Shown here one piece after another: positions 44,246-52,809 of a stretch of 64,000 nt of DNA. Source of the DNA: Mesorhizobium sp. M1B.F.Ca.ET.045.04.1.1. Its GTDB lineage: Bacteria > Pseudomonadota > Alphaproteobacteria > Rhizobiales > Rhizobiaceae. The notes below the pieces were generated by a model that made no database searches, had not been told where the DNA came from, and was given only the letters and a program-made list of their open reading frames with translations. The DNA is taken from NCBI RefSeq assembly GCF_003952465.1, contig NZ_CP034448.1, positions 124,001-188,000 of the forward strand, written 5' to 3'. The translations under genes and the position numbers were made by a program. Each line of letters begins with the position of its first letter. Position 1 is the stretch's first letter.

Positions 44246-44348
44246 GGCGGGAGGCTGGAACAATGACCCGTTCCGGGCTCGTTAGGGCTGCTTCCTTCCG
44301 GACCTGACCCGGTTGGCGAGTGGATCGTCCACCACCAACCTCCCGCGC
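44246..44348 (-). ncRNA. ffs: Signal recognition particle RNA (small, 4.5S type)
   Basis: On the minus strand the conserved apical core GGTCAGGTCCGGAAGGAAGC, then AGCCC, is present near 44283-44310. The ends pair as GCGGGAGG (44339-44346) with CCTCCCGC (44247-44254), giving one long hairpin of about 100 nucleotides. It is located just upstream of dnaX, the usual alphaproteobacterial position. Ffh binds this RNA for co-translational targeting of membrane proteins. Confidence 0.95.
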
Positions 44349-44351
44349 TCC

Positions 44352-44380
44352 ATATCGGCAATTCGGCGGCGAAATGCAAG
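44352..44380 (-). promoter_or_regulatory. Promoter of the SRP RNA gene
   Basis: The minus strand has CTTGCA (44375-44380), 17 bases, then CGATAT (44352-44357). The expected start, 5-7 bases on, coincides with the first paired bases of the SRP RNA at 44346-44348. Confidence 0.7.
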
Positions 44381-44524
44381 GGTGGAGGTGAATGACCCGC
44401 CGGGCCACGCAGGCGCGGAAGCCTTTAAATCGACAATAGCGGCCAATGATTCGCTTGCAGCCACCTTGCCGCCGCTCTAGCGTTCCCCGGTTTGGAAAAT
44501 ATTACAAAAGCGAAGGAAACGCCC

Positions 44525-44944
44525 ATGCTGCCTGGCCTCAAGGCCGGATTCACGCTGGACGCCCGGTTGGAGGCGGACAGTGAGCAGCTGATGTGGCTCG
44601 GCCTGTGCGAGCTCAGGCTGATGAACGATCGCCGCTGGCCGTGGCTGGTCCTGGTGCCGCAGCGGCCGGGCGTTGAGGAAATCCACGATCTGACGCCGCT
44701 CGACCAGACGATGCTGACCTTCGAGACCAATATGGTGGCGCAGGCGCTGAAGCGGGTGACCGGCTGCACCAAGATCAACACCGGTGCCTTGGGCAACATC
44801 GTGCGCCAGCTGCATGTCCATGTCATCGCCCGTAGCGAGGGCGATCCCGGCTGGCCGGGGCCGGTCTGGGGGCACGGCATGCGCGAGCCCTATCAGCGCC
44901 CCGAGATCCGCCGGTTTGCCGAAACGATCAAGGCAGCGCTATAA
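44525..44944 (+). CDS. HIT-family protein with altered histidine triad
   Basis: A 139-residue HIT-like nucleotide hydrolase or transferase homologue. FTLDARLEADSEQLMWLGLC starts the domain, and NTGALGNIVRQLHVHVIARS holds the active-site segment. The canonical HxHxH reads HVHVI, so the third histidine is Ile, while the two others are kept. The WPGPVWG motif after it is conserved in rhizobial relatives as I recall them. The ATG at 44525 has AAGGA about 8 bases upstream. It is followed 50 bases on by nudC, a nucleotide hydrolase, so a nucleotide-housekeeping role is plausible. Confidence 0.87.
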   Translation: MLPGLKAGFTLDARLEADSEQLMWLGLCELRLMNDRRWPWLVLVPQRPGVEEIHDLTPLDQTMLTFETNMVAQALKRVTGCTKINTGALGNIVRQLHVHVIARSEGDPGWPGPVWGHGMREPYQRPEIRRFAETIKAAL

Positions 44945-44993
44945 GCCGACCAGTGTCCATCCTGCACCTTGAGTCCCCCAACCTCGAGTCACC

Positions 44994-45935
44994 ATGAGCT
45001 TTCGCCTGTTTGACGCGCCATTGCGCGAGCCGAGCCAGTTCGTCGGTTTCGCCGGAAACCGGATCGACCGGCAATCGGAAAACCGCGCCGACGACGCCGT
45101 CGAGAAGGCGCTTGCCGAACAATCGGCACGGCTGATGCTGATGCATGGCGGCAGGCTCTATCTCAAACTTAAAGACGGCCAGTTCGACCCCTGGTTCGAG
45201 GCGGCGGAAAGCCAGGGCTTCGAGGCTTCGCTTGACCACGGCGTGCTGCTCGGCCTTTCGGACAGCGGTCCGGTGCTTGCGGTGCCGGCCGGCATCGAGC
45301 CGGAAAATCTGCCGGAAGCGGTGAAGGCGATCGACTACCGTTCGGTCTACATGCAGGGCCTGATCGACGAGGCGGCCGCCGGGGCGCTGGCGCAGGGTGC
45401 TGCGCTGCTCGCCTGGCACGCCAGCCATGCGTTCTGCAGCAAGTGCGGCAACCGCTCGGAAATGCGCGCCGGCGGCTACAGGCGACATTGCCCGGCCTGC
45501 GGCACCGACCATTTCCCGCGCACAGATCCGGTGGCGATCATGCTGACGGCGACGCGCGAGAAATGCCTGCTCGGGCGCGGCCGGCATTTCGCGCCGGGCA
45601 TGTATTCGGCGCTTGCCGGCTTCATCGAGCCCGGCGAGACGATCGAGGCGGCGGTGCGCCGCGAGACGCTGGAAGAGGCAGGCATAAAGCTCGGCCGCGT
45701 CGTCTACCACGCCAGCCAGCCCTGGCCGTTTCCTTACTCGCTGATGATCGGCTGCTTCGGCGAGCCGCTCAACGAGGACATCCAGGCCGACCTCAACGAG
45801 CTGGAGGACTGCCGCTGGTTTTTCCGCGACGAGGTGCGCTCGATGCTGGACAGAACGCATGCCAGCGGCTTGATCACGCCGCCGAAGGGGGCGATCGCGC
45901 ATCACCTCATCCGCGCCTGGGTCGACAGCGAATAG
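44994..45935 (+). CDS. nudC: NAD(+) diphosphatase NudC
   Basis: Hydrolyses NAD(H) to NMN(H) and AMP and removes NAD caps from RNA. The 313-residue protein has the zinc ribbon CSKCG and CPACG (residues about 148-170) and a Nudix box GFIEPGETIEAAVRRETLEE (about 207-227). The NudC hallmark SQPWPFPYS lies downstream. Start ATG at 44994. It lies 10 bases upstream of the Dabb gene, and the HIT gene is just before it. Confidence 0.95.
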   Translation: MSFRLFDAPLREPSQFVGFAGNRIDRQSENRADDAVEKALAEQSARLMLMHGGRLYLKLKDGQFDPWFEAAESQGFEASLDHGVLLGLSDSGPVLAVPAGIEPENLPEAVKAIDYRSVYMQGLIDEAAAGALAQGAALLAWHASHAFCSKCGNRSEMRAGGYRRHCPACGTDHFPRTDPVAIMLTATREKCLLGRGRHFAPGMYSALAGFIEPGETIEAAVRRETLEEAGIKLGRVVYHASQPWPFPYSLMIGCFGEPLNEDIQADLNELEDCRWFFRDEVRSMLDRTHASGLITPPKGAIAHHLIRAWVDSE

Positions 45936-45945
45936 GAGCAGGGAA

Positions 45946-46248
45946 ATGATCCGCCATACCGTCGTGTTCACGCTGAAGCATCCGCCGCATTCGCTGGAGG
46001 CGAAGCGGTTCCTGCACGATGCCAAGAAGATCCTGACAGCGATCAAGGGTGTCACGCATTTCGAGCAGCTGCGCCAGGTCAGCCCCAAGAACGACTACCA
46101 GTTCGGCTTCTCGATGGAGTTCGCCGACCAGGCCGCCTACACGAGATACAACGAGCACCCCGACCACGTCGCCTTCGTCCGGGACCGCTGGGTGCCGGAG
46201 GTCGAGGCGTTCATGGAGATCGACTACGTGCCTTTGGGTTGGGGTTAG
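45946..46248 (+). CDS. Dabb (stress-responsive alpha/beta barrel) domain protein
   Basis: A 100-residue single-domain protein. MIRHTVVFTLKHPP starts the first strand, and YQFGFSMEFADQAAYTRYNE with HPDHVAFVRDRWVPEVEAFM ends the ferredoxin-like barrel. Family members form dimers and have varied or unknown roles. It starts 10 bases after nudC and is probably co-transcribed with it. Confidence 0.88.
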   Translation: MIRHTVVFTLKHPPHSLEAKRFLHDAKKILTAIKGVTHFEQLRQVSPKNDYQFGFSMEFADQAAYTRYNEHPDHVAFVRDRWVPEVEAFMEIDYVPLGWG

Positions 46249-46306
46249 GCGCTCAAAACAACCGCATCGCCCAAGTGGCCATTGCGAAGCCACAACGGGG
46301 CGGCAC

Positions 46307-47293
46307 CTATCGAGCGCGAAACTCACCTTCTGGCGGCCTTTGGAGAATGGTTTCGATCTCGGCCATCACGGTCTCTGACAGCGGCCCGAATTCCATGGCT
46401 GCAGCATTCTCAACAGCCTGCGCGGGCGTTTTCGCGCCCGGGATGGGGTGAATGTTGCAACCTTTCGACAGCAGCCAGCACAAGGCTCCCTGACCGAGCG
46501 TCCGCCCGCCAGCGGTGAGCAAATCGCGGATTGCATCGATCTGCCTGGTCAGTTCGGAACGGGCGCGCGATGCTTCAAAGTATACCTGCCAATCCGCGGG
46601 AACCGACCTGACATCGTCCGGTGGAACCGCACGTCCGTCCGAGAATTTCCCCGTTAACACGCCCATGGCGAGCGGCGACCGGATCAGCTGGGCCAACCCG
46701 TTGTTATGTGCGGTTTCGCACATCGACGGTGCATCGAAGAAGACGTTCATCGAATGCTGGACCGTTGAAAAGCCGCTCCGGTCAGCGAATGCCTGGACAC
46801 TTGATGGAAAGTCGGTGCTCCAGCCATAGCTTCGAATGGCCCCGACACGGACAAGCTGCTCCAAGACCTCAAACGCCGGTTCCGCATGTTCGACGGTGAG
46901 ATCGTTCAGGTGAAGCAACATCACGTCGATGCAATCGCGACCTAGCCGGCGAAGGCTCTCACCGACCGACCAGCGCACATATTCGGGGTCGAACCTTGGG
47001 CCAGTCATCTGGCGGGAAGCCGGATCGAAGGAATGGCCGAACTTCGACACGACAACTGCTTCAGAACGGCCTGAGAGCGCCTTGCCCAAAAGCTCCTCCG
47101 AGTGCCCGGCTCCATACACCGCCGACGTATCGAAGAGCCGGATTCCACCATCCCATGCCGCGTGAATGGTTTTTACGGATTGGCTGCCGTCAGCGCCGGA
47201 ATATCCGACCGGGATCTCGCCTGACCAAAAGTGGCCACCGATCGCCCAGCAACCCATGCCGATGCGCGATCCAAGGTGAATTTTCGGCGCCAT
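46307..47293 (-). CDS. Aldo/keto reductase
   Basis: A 328-residue NADPH-dependent oxidoreductase of the AKR superfamily. The active-site Asp and Tyr are in FDTSAVYGAGHSEELLGKAL, the Lys in AVVVSKFG and the His in IDVMLLHLND. The NADPH-binding C-terminal part has GCNIHPIPGAKTPAQAVEN. The start at 47293 (MAPKIHLGSR) has GGAG 8 bases upstream. It diverges from a LysR gene 86 bases away, the classic regulator-target layout. Both genes have visibly lower GC than the flanks. Substrate unknown. Confidence 0.92.
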   Translation of the reverse strand: MAPKIHLGSRIGMGCWAIGGHFWSGEIPVGYSGADGSQSVKTIHAAWDGGIRLFDTSAVYGAGHSEELLGKALSGRSEAVVVSKFGHSFDPASRQMTGPRFDPEYVRWSVGESLRRLGRDCIDVMLLHLNDLTVEHAEPAFEVLEQLVRVGAIRSYGWSTDFPSSVQAFADRSGFSTVQHSMNVFFDAPSMCETAHNNGLAQLIRSPLAMGVLTGKFSDGRAVPPDDVRSVPADWQVYFEASRARSELTRQIDAIRDLLTAGGRTLGQGALCWLLSKGCNIHPIPGAKTPAQAVENAAAMEFGPLSETVMAEIETILQRPPEGEFRAR

Positions 47294-47379
47294 ATCTGTG
47301 TTCTCCGCTGACTGCACGGTCTTGATATGGCGCCAGATCGACGTCAGATGGGAGACTACAAAAATGAAGAGAGTGGCGC

Positions 47380-48243
47380 ATGAATGAAATGGCTATCGAC
47401 TGGTCGGACCTGAGAATCTTTCTGGCGGTCGCACGCGATGGAAGCCTTTCGTCTGCGGCGAAGACTGTTGGTCAGAGTGCGGCAACGCTGAGCCGACATA
47501 TCGTCGATCTTGAACGAGCGTTGGGTGCGGAGTTGTTCTCCCGGCTGCCATCCGGCTATGAGTTGACGGCAGCAGGTCGAGCACTGACATCTCAGGCTGA
47601 GACCATCGAGCAGCGGTTCCTGGATATCCGCCGGGAATTCTCACGACGAAACGTGTCGGCGCCCATCCGTGTGTCCGCGGGCACCTGGATGACGTGGTAC
47701 CTGGCGCGCAACATCGAAAAACTGGGAGTGACCGACCGCAGCATTGTCTTCAGCGCTGTTGAAGAGGTGCAGAACATAGGCAGGCGCGAGGCGTTGATCG
47801 GGATCCGCAACCGGAGGCCGTCCGAGCCAGGACTCGCGGCTCGGAGGACAAAGACCGTAGCATTTGCCCCCTATTCACACCCAAATGCCGTACGAAAAGC
47901 TGATTGGATCGCGGCTACGGTGAACACACCATCAGCAATCTGGGTGCGCGCCCACAAACGAGATCAAATCCGCTTTGAAGTCACTCAACCGCGCTCACTC
48001 CTTGACCTCGCGCTTGCTGGCGCTGGCCATGTGGTATTGCCCTGCTTTGTTGGCGATGCCCACAACGATCTGGTTCGCACTGATGGCGTGATCGAGGAAC
48101 TGTCGCACGAACAATGGTTGGTGGTGCATGGCGATGATCGCAAATTGCCAGAGGTGCGTGCGACGATCGATAGGATCGCACGACTCATTGGTTCGGATCG
48201 AGCCTTCGACACCGCAATCCGGCAGGCCGCTGATTGTGTTTGA
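47380..48243 (+). CDS. LysR-family transcriptional regulator
   Basis: A 287-residue regulator. The winged helix-turn-helix is at residues about 8-65 (FLAVARDGSLSSAAKTVGQS, then TLSRHIVDLERALGAELFSR). The effector-binding domain follows and is on the short side for LysR. It is divergent from the aldo/keto reductase, which is its probable target. Codons are less GC-rich than in the surrounding genes. Confidence 0.92.
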   Translation: MNEMAIDWSDLRIFLAVARDGSLSSAAKTVGQSAATLSRHIVDLERALGAELFSRLPSGYELTAAGRALTSQAETIEQRFLDIRREFSRRNVSAPIRVSAGTWMTWYLARNIEKLGVTDRSIVFSAVEEVQNIGRREALIGIRNRRPSEPGLAARRTKTVAFAPYSHPNAVRKADWIAATVNTPSAIWVRAHKRDQIRFEVTQPRSLLDLALAGAGHVVLPCFVGDAHNDLVRTDGVIEELSHEQWLVVHGDDRKLPEVRATIDRIARLIGSDRAFDTAIRQAADCV

Positions 48244-48295
48244 CCTATTGTGTTGCCAAAAATGGTTTTCGGAACGCCCCGTTCAAACAAGAGAG

Positions 48296-49159
48296 CTAAT
48301 CCGCCACCTTCCACTGCTCACGCGACGCACTCGCCGGATAGACGCCGAGGATGCGCATCTCGCGCGAGAAGAAGCGCAGTTCGTCGAGCGCCAGCTTGAC
48401 CAGCGGGTCGTCCGGGTGGCCCTCTATATCGGCATAGAACAGCGTCGCGGTGAAGGCACCGAGCTGATAGCTCTCCAGCTTGGTCATGTTGATGCCGTTG
48501 GTGGCGAAGCCGCCCATGGCCTTGTAGAGCGCGGCCGGTACGTTGCGGACGCGGAAGATGAAGGTGGTCATCATCTTGGCGTCCGGCGAAGGCCGCTCGG
48601 CCCATTGCTTGTTCTTGGTCAGCACGACGAAGCGGGTGACATTGGAGTCGGTATCCTCGACATTCTTCTCGATGATGTCGAGGCCGTAGAGCTCGGCTGC
48701 GAGCGCGGGCGCGAGCGAAGCCATGGTGCGATCCCTGACCTCGGAAACCATCTTGGCCGAACCCGCCGTATCGCCGGCGACAACCGGCTTCCAACCGTTC
48801 TTGCGGATGTATTTGCGGCACTGGCCAAGCGCGTGGATATGGCTGTGCACGCTTCTGATCTCCTCGCGCTTGACGCCCGGCAGCACCATCAGCTGGAAGT
48901 GGATCGGCAAAAAATACTCGCCGACGATGTGCAGCCGCGATTCCGGCAGCAGGTGATGGATGTCGGCGACACGGCCCGCGATCGTGTTCTCGATCGGGAT
49001 CATGGCGAGCTCGGCCTTGCCGGTCTCCACCGCGTTGAAGGCGTCCTCGAAGGTCGGACAGGGCAACGGCTCCATCGACGGGAACATGTTGCGGCAGGCT
49101 GTGTCGGAATTGGCTCCGGGCTCGCCCTGGAAGGAAATTCTGTTGGTCTTTTCAGGCAT
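48296..49159 (-). CDS. pheA: Prephenate dehydratase
   Basis: Converts prephenate to phenylpyruvate in phenylalanine synthesis. The 287-residue monofunctional enzyme has ISFQGEPGANSDTACRNMFP, PIENTIAGRVADIHHLL and the catalytic-site motif NVTRFVVLT near residue 177. A C-terminal ACT domain (TTFIFRVRNVPAALYKAMGG; NMTKLESYQLGAFTATLFYA) carries the phenylalanine feedback site (ESYQLG). No chorismate mutase domain is present. kdsB ends 23 bases upstream, so the two may be co-transcribed. Confidence 0.95.
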   Translation of the reverse strand: MPEKTNRISFQGEPGANSDTACRNMFPSMEPLPCPTFEDAFNAVETGKAELAMIPIENTIAGRVADIHHLLPESRLHIVGEYFLPIHFQLMVLPGVKREEIRSVHSHIHALGQCRKYIRKNGWKPVVAGDTAGSAKMVSEVRDRTMASLAPALAAELYGLDIIEKNVEDTDSNVTRFVVLTKNKQWAERPSPDAKMMTTFIFRVRNVPAALYKAMGGFATNGINMTKLESYQLGAFTATLFYADIEGHPDDPLVKLALDELRFFSREMRILGVYPASASREQWKVAD

Positions 49160-49182
49160 GCGCCAAAGTCTCTCTGGATATC

Positions 49183-49911
49183 TCAGTTTGAAAGGATCTG
49201 CCTGGCGCGCTCGAGATCGTCCGGCGTGTCGACGCCGAGCGGTAGCGACCGGACGATCTCGGCATCGATGCGCATGCCGGCTTCGAGCGCCCGAAGCTGC
49301 TCCAGCCGCTCACGGCGCTCCAGTGGCGACGGCTTCAGCGCGACGAAGCGTTCGAGCGCGGCGCGACGATAGGCGTAGAGGCCGATGTGGTGATAGAGCG
49401 GGCCCTCCCCCCACGGCGCCGTGGCGCGAGTGAAATAGAGCGCCTTCAGCCTTGTCGCGGAGAGCGGCGAGCCGACGATCTTGACGACGTTCGGATTGGT
49501 CTTCTCGTCGTCGCGGACGATCTCGACACCGAGCGTGGCGATGTCGACCGCCGGGTCGGCGAAGGGCCGCAGCGACGCGCCGATGTTTTCAGGGTCGATC
49601 GTCGGCAGATCGCCCTGCACATTGACGATGGTCTCGACCTTTTTCTGCGGGTCAAGCTCGGTGAGCGCCTCGAAGATGCGGTCGGAGCCCGATTCGTGAT
49701 CCGCGCGCGTCATCACCGCCTCGAAACCGTGCTCCCGAACCGCTTGCGCCACGGCCTCCGTATCGGTCGCCACCACCACGCGGCCGAGCCCTGCCTCGGC
49801 GCCGCGGCGGGCGACATGGACGATCATCGGCGCGCCGGCGATGTCGGCCAGCGGCTTGCCCGGCAGGCGCGTCGAGGCCATGCGGGCGGGGATCAGGATC
49901 AATGTCGACAT
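49183..49911 (-). CDS. kdsB: 3-deoxy-manno-octulosonate cytidylyltransferase
   Basis: Activates Kdo with CTP for lipopolysaccharide synthesis. The 242-residue protein has the nucleotidyltransferase start [55 protein letters not shown] and [20 protein letters not shown]. The ATG at 49911 starts directly at the conserved fold; the frame is open much further upstream but that part is not family-like. No strong ribosome-binding site is seen. A possible -10 TATAAG lies at 49975-49980 on the minus strand. Confidence 0.94.
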   Translation of the reverse strand: MSTLILIPARMASTRLPGKPLADIAGAPMIVHVARRGAEAGLGRVVVATDTEAVAQAVREHGFEAVMTRADHESGSDRIFEALTELDPQKKVETIVNVQGDLPTIDPENIGASLRPFADPAVDIATLGVEIVRDDEKTNPNVVKIVGSPLSATRLKALYFTRATAPWGEGPLYHHIGLYAYRRAALERFVALKPSPLERRERLEQLRALEAGMRIDAEIVRSLPLGVDTPDDLERARQILSN

Positions 49912-50104
49912 GGGACTTTTGGGGCAGCCGGGAAAGCTTATGGAAAAGTGGCAAAACGTCTCACTGGAAGCGCCCTTATATGTGTTGCAACGCCGAAGCA
50001 AAAGACCTAGTTTCCGCCCGATTTGACTGGCCCCTCCGGGCCTTTGACGATACCGACGGACGGAGTGGACGGGACGGTCCGCCGGAAAAGGGAGCAAGGG
50101 GCGT

Positions 50105-50770
50105 ATGGATTCCAACGAAGTCAACAAGCTGCTCGCCGGATTCCTCGGAACCGTCTTCGTGGTCTTTTCGGTCGGCATCGTCTCGAACGCGCTGTTCGCT
50201 TCGCCAGCGCCCGAGAAGCCTGGCTTCGCCATCGAGGCGGCCGAGCCGGCGGAAGGCGGCGGCGCCGCCGCGCCGGCTGCCGAAGCCAAGCCGATCGCCG
50301 ACCTGCTCGCCACCGCCAATGCCGAGGCGGGCGCCGCCATCTTCAAGAAGTGCCAGGCCTGCCACTCCGGCGAGAAGGGCGGCCCGAACAAGGTCGGTCC
50401 GGATCTGTGGGACATCGTCGACCGCCCCGTCGCCGAGCACGAGGGCTTCGCCTATTCGGCCGGCATGAAGGATTTTTCCAAGGGCGGCGCCGAGAAGTGG
50501 ACCTACGACAACCTCAACCACTTCATCACCTCGCCAAAGAAGTTCGTGAAGGGCACGGCGATGGGTTTCGCCGGCCTGCCGAAGGATGAAGACCGCGCCA
50601 ATGTGATCGCCTATCTGCGCACGCTGTCGGACAATCCGAAGCCGCTGCCGCAGCCGGGCGCTTCGGCCGAAGCCAAGCCCGCCGAGGGCGCGAAGCCGGC
50701 GGAAGGTGCCGCACCCGCCAAGCCGGCAGAAGGCGCCGCCCCGGCGAAGCCCGTGGCACCTGCTCAATAA
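50105..50770 (+). CDS. cycM: Membrane-anchored cytochrome c (CycM type)
   Basis: A 221-residue class I cytochrome c carrying electrons to terminal oxidases. An uncleaved N-terminal helix ([20 protein letters not shown]) anchors it. The heme motif CQACH is near residue 79, and the Met ligand is probably in [10 protein letters not shown] near 155. The C-terminal 35 residues are an unusual Pro/Ala/Lys repeat ([20 protein letters not shown]) not needed for the cytochrome fold. A rho-independent terminator follows at 50797. CycM-like proteins are the membrane-bound c-type cytochromes of rhizobia. Confidence 0.92.
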   Translation: MDSNEVNKLLAGFLGTVFVVFSVGIVSNALFASPAPEKPGFAIEAAEPAEGGGAAAPAAEAKPIADLLATANAEAGAAIFKKCQACHSGEKGGPNKVGPDLWDIVDRPVAEHEGFAYSAGMKDFSKGGAEKWTYDNLNHFITSPKKFVKGTAMGFAGLPKDEDRANVIAYLRTLSDNPKPLPQPGASAEAKPAEGAKPAEGAAPAKPAEGAAPAKPVAPAQ

Positions 50771-50796
50771 ACAATTTGTCATAGAGGCAACCTCAG

Positions 50797-50824
50797 AAAA
50801 GCCGGGTTCGTCCCGGCTTTTTCT
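50797..50824 (+). terminator. Rho-independent terminator after cycM
   Basis: AAAAGCCGGG, loop TTCGT, CCCGGCTTTT then TTC, beginning 27 bases after the cycM stop. It is a textbook hairpin with a T run and is close to symmetrical, but it has a gene end only on the plus strand. Confidence 0.9.
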
Positions 50825-50928
50825 GTTAGGAAAACCGCATATGCGGCTACAAAAGCCGGCACTTGCGGTTTTCACAGGCGTCAAATGATCTAGATTGCCG
50901 TGAGTACTGTTCGCGACGAGGAGAACGC

Positions 50929-52809
50929 ATGACGGTCGGCCGCTTCCGGACGTTTTTCGCATTGATGCTGGCGGTTGCTTTCGCCGCAAGCGTGCAGGCC
51001 AGCTCCGCCGACGAATGGCACACCACCTCCTCGCTGATCGGCCCTTCCAAATACGGCGAGAATTTCCAGCGTTACGACTACGTCAATCCGGATGCACCCA
51101 AGGGAGGCATGTTCAACTCCGTCGTTGTCGGCACCTTCGACAGCTTCAATCCCTATATAGTGCAGGGATCGCCGGCCGCCGGCTTCGCGCAGTTCGGCGG
51201 CGGGCTGCTCTACGACACGCTGATGGACCAGGCGACCGATGAAGGCAGCGTCAGCCACCCGCTGATCGCCGAGGCCTACAAATACCCGCCGGACTATTCG
51301 TCGGCGACCTACCGCCTCGACCCGCGCGCCAAGTGGCATGACGGCCAGCCGATCACAGTCGACGACGTGATCTGGTCGTTCCAGGTGTTGAAGGCCAACA
51401 GTCCGATGTACAGCCGCTATTTCGAGAACGTAACCGACGCCGTCGCCGTCTCCGATCACGAGGTCGAGTTCCATTTCAACCAGAGGGGCAATCGGGAATT
51501 GCCCAAGATCCTCGGCGACCTCGTAGTGCTGCCGAAGCACTGGTGGGAGGGCACCGACGCCGGCGGCAAGAAGCGCGACGTCACCAGGCCGACGCTGGAG
51601 CCGCCGCTGGGTTCCGGCGCCTACAAGATCGCCAGCTTCAAGCCGGGCTCTGAAATCGTCTGGCAGCGCGTGCCCGATTATTGGGGCGCCAAGCTGCCGG
51701 TGAAGATCGGCCGTGAGAATTTCGACACCCAGCGCTTTACCTATATCCTGGACGACAATGCCGCCTGGCAGGCCTTCACCAAGGGCGGGCTCGACGACAT
51801 CAAGCCGGAAAACAGCTCGCGACGCTGGGCGACGGCCTACAACTTTCCGGCGGTGAGCGCTGGCGACGTGGTCAAGAAGGAATTCAAGACAACGTCACCC
51901 GAGCCGATGCAGGCTTTCGTGCTGAACCAGCGGCGGCCGCTGTTCCAGGATCGGCTCGTGCGCGCCGCGCTGACCTATCCGTTCGACTTCGAAACGATGA
52001 ACCGCACGCTGTTCTACAACTCGAACACGCGCACCCACAGCTATTTCGAGGGCACGGAACTGGCGTCGAGCGGGCTGCCGCAGGGCAAGGAGCTCGAAAT
52101 CCTGGAGAAGTATCGCGACAAGCTGCCGCCGGAGCTGTTCACCCAGGAATTCAAGCTGCCGGTCTACGACGCACCGCAAGCCGAGCGCAAATATCTGAAA
52201 CAGGCGGTCGACCTGTTCGCCAAGGCAGGCTGGGTGATCAAGGGCGGCAAGATGGTGAATGCCAAAACCGGCGCGCCGTTCAAGTTCGAAATACTCGGCT
52301 CGAACGACACCGACCAGGTCATCGCCAGCCCCTGGATCGCCAATCTGCGCAAGATCGGCGTCGATGCGACGCTGCGGATCATCGACCAGACGCAGTACAT
52401 CAACCGCGTCAACAATTTCGACTACGACGTCATTACCAGCATACTCCAGCAATCGGAATCGCCCGGCAACGAGCAGCGCGACTTCTGGAGTTCGAAGGCG
52501 GCGGACACGCCGGGATCGCGCAATTATTCCGGCATCAAGAACCCGGTGGTCGACGCGCTCGTCGACCGCATCATCTTCGCCACCGACCGCGACGATCTCG
52601 TCGCCGCCACCCATGCGCTCGATCGGGTGCTGTTGTGGAATTACTATGTCGTGCCGCAATACTACCGCGCGGTGGTCTGGCTCGCCTACTGGAACAAGTT
52701 CGGCATGCCGGAAAAGCAGCCCAGCTACCGCGGCGCCGACATCGATTCCTGGTGGGTCGACCCGGAGAAGGAAAAGGCGCTGGCCGGCAAGTACAAAGGC
52801 CTCGATTGA
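50929..52809 (+). CDS. Peptide-binding protein of a Yej-type ABC importer (first copy)
   Basis: A 626-residue SBP family 5 protein of the YejA type. It has a Sec signal peptide (FFALMLAVAFAASVQASSA). The YejA-like start IGPSKYGENFQRYDYVNPDA is followed by VRPRAKWHDG-like and DDVIWSFQVLKANSPMYSRY segments (binding lobe), and the C-terminal lobe holds DQVIASPWIANLRKIGVDAT. In E. coli YejABEF imports oligopeptides and microcin C. The ATG at 50929 has GAGGAG 7 bases upstream. Its TGA overlaps the ATG of the second binding protein. Confidence 0.92.
   Translation: MTVGRFRTFFALMLAVAFAASVQASSADEWHTTSSLIGPSKYGENFQRYDYVNPDAPKGGMFNSVVVGTFDSFNPYIVQGSPAAGFAQFGGGLLYDTLMDQATDEGSVSHPLIAEAYKYPPDYSSATYRLDPRAKWHDGQPITVDDVIWSFQVLKANSPMYSRYFENVTDAVAVSDHEVEFHFNQRGNRELPKILGDLVVLPKHWWEGTDAGGKKRDVTRPTLEPPLGSGAYKIASFKPGSEIVWQRVPDYWGAKLPVKIGRENFDTQRFTYILDDNAAWQAFTKGGLDDIKPENSSRRWATAYNFPAVSAGDVVKKEFKTTSPEPMQAFVLNQRRPLFQDRLVRAALTYPFDFETMNRTLFYNSNTRTHSYFEGTELASSGLPQGKELEILEKYRDKLPPELFTQEFKLPVYDAPQAERKYLKQAVDLFAKAGWVIKGGKMVNAKTGAPFKFEILGSNDTDQVIASPWIANLRKIGVDATLRIIDQTQYINRVNNFDYDVITSILQQSESPGNEQRDFWSSKAADTPGSRNYSGIKNPVVDALVDRIIFATDRDDLVAATHALDRVLLWNYYVVPQYYRAVVWLAYWNKFGMPEKQPSYRGADIDSWWVDPEKEKALAGKYKGLD

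Noticed and set aside
42089..44266. Plus-strand open frame opposite dnaX and the SRP RNA
   Set aside because: It crosses both dnaX and the SRP RNA gene and lacks a ribosome-binding site or domain.
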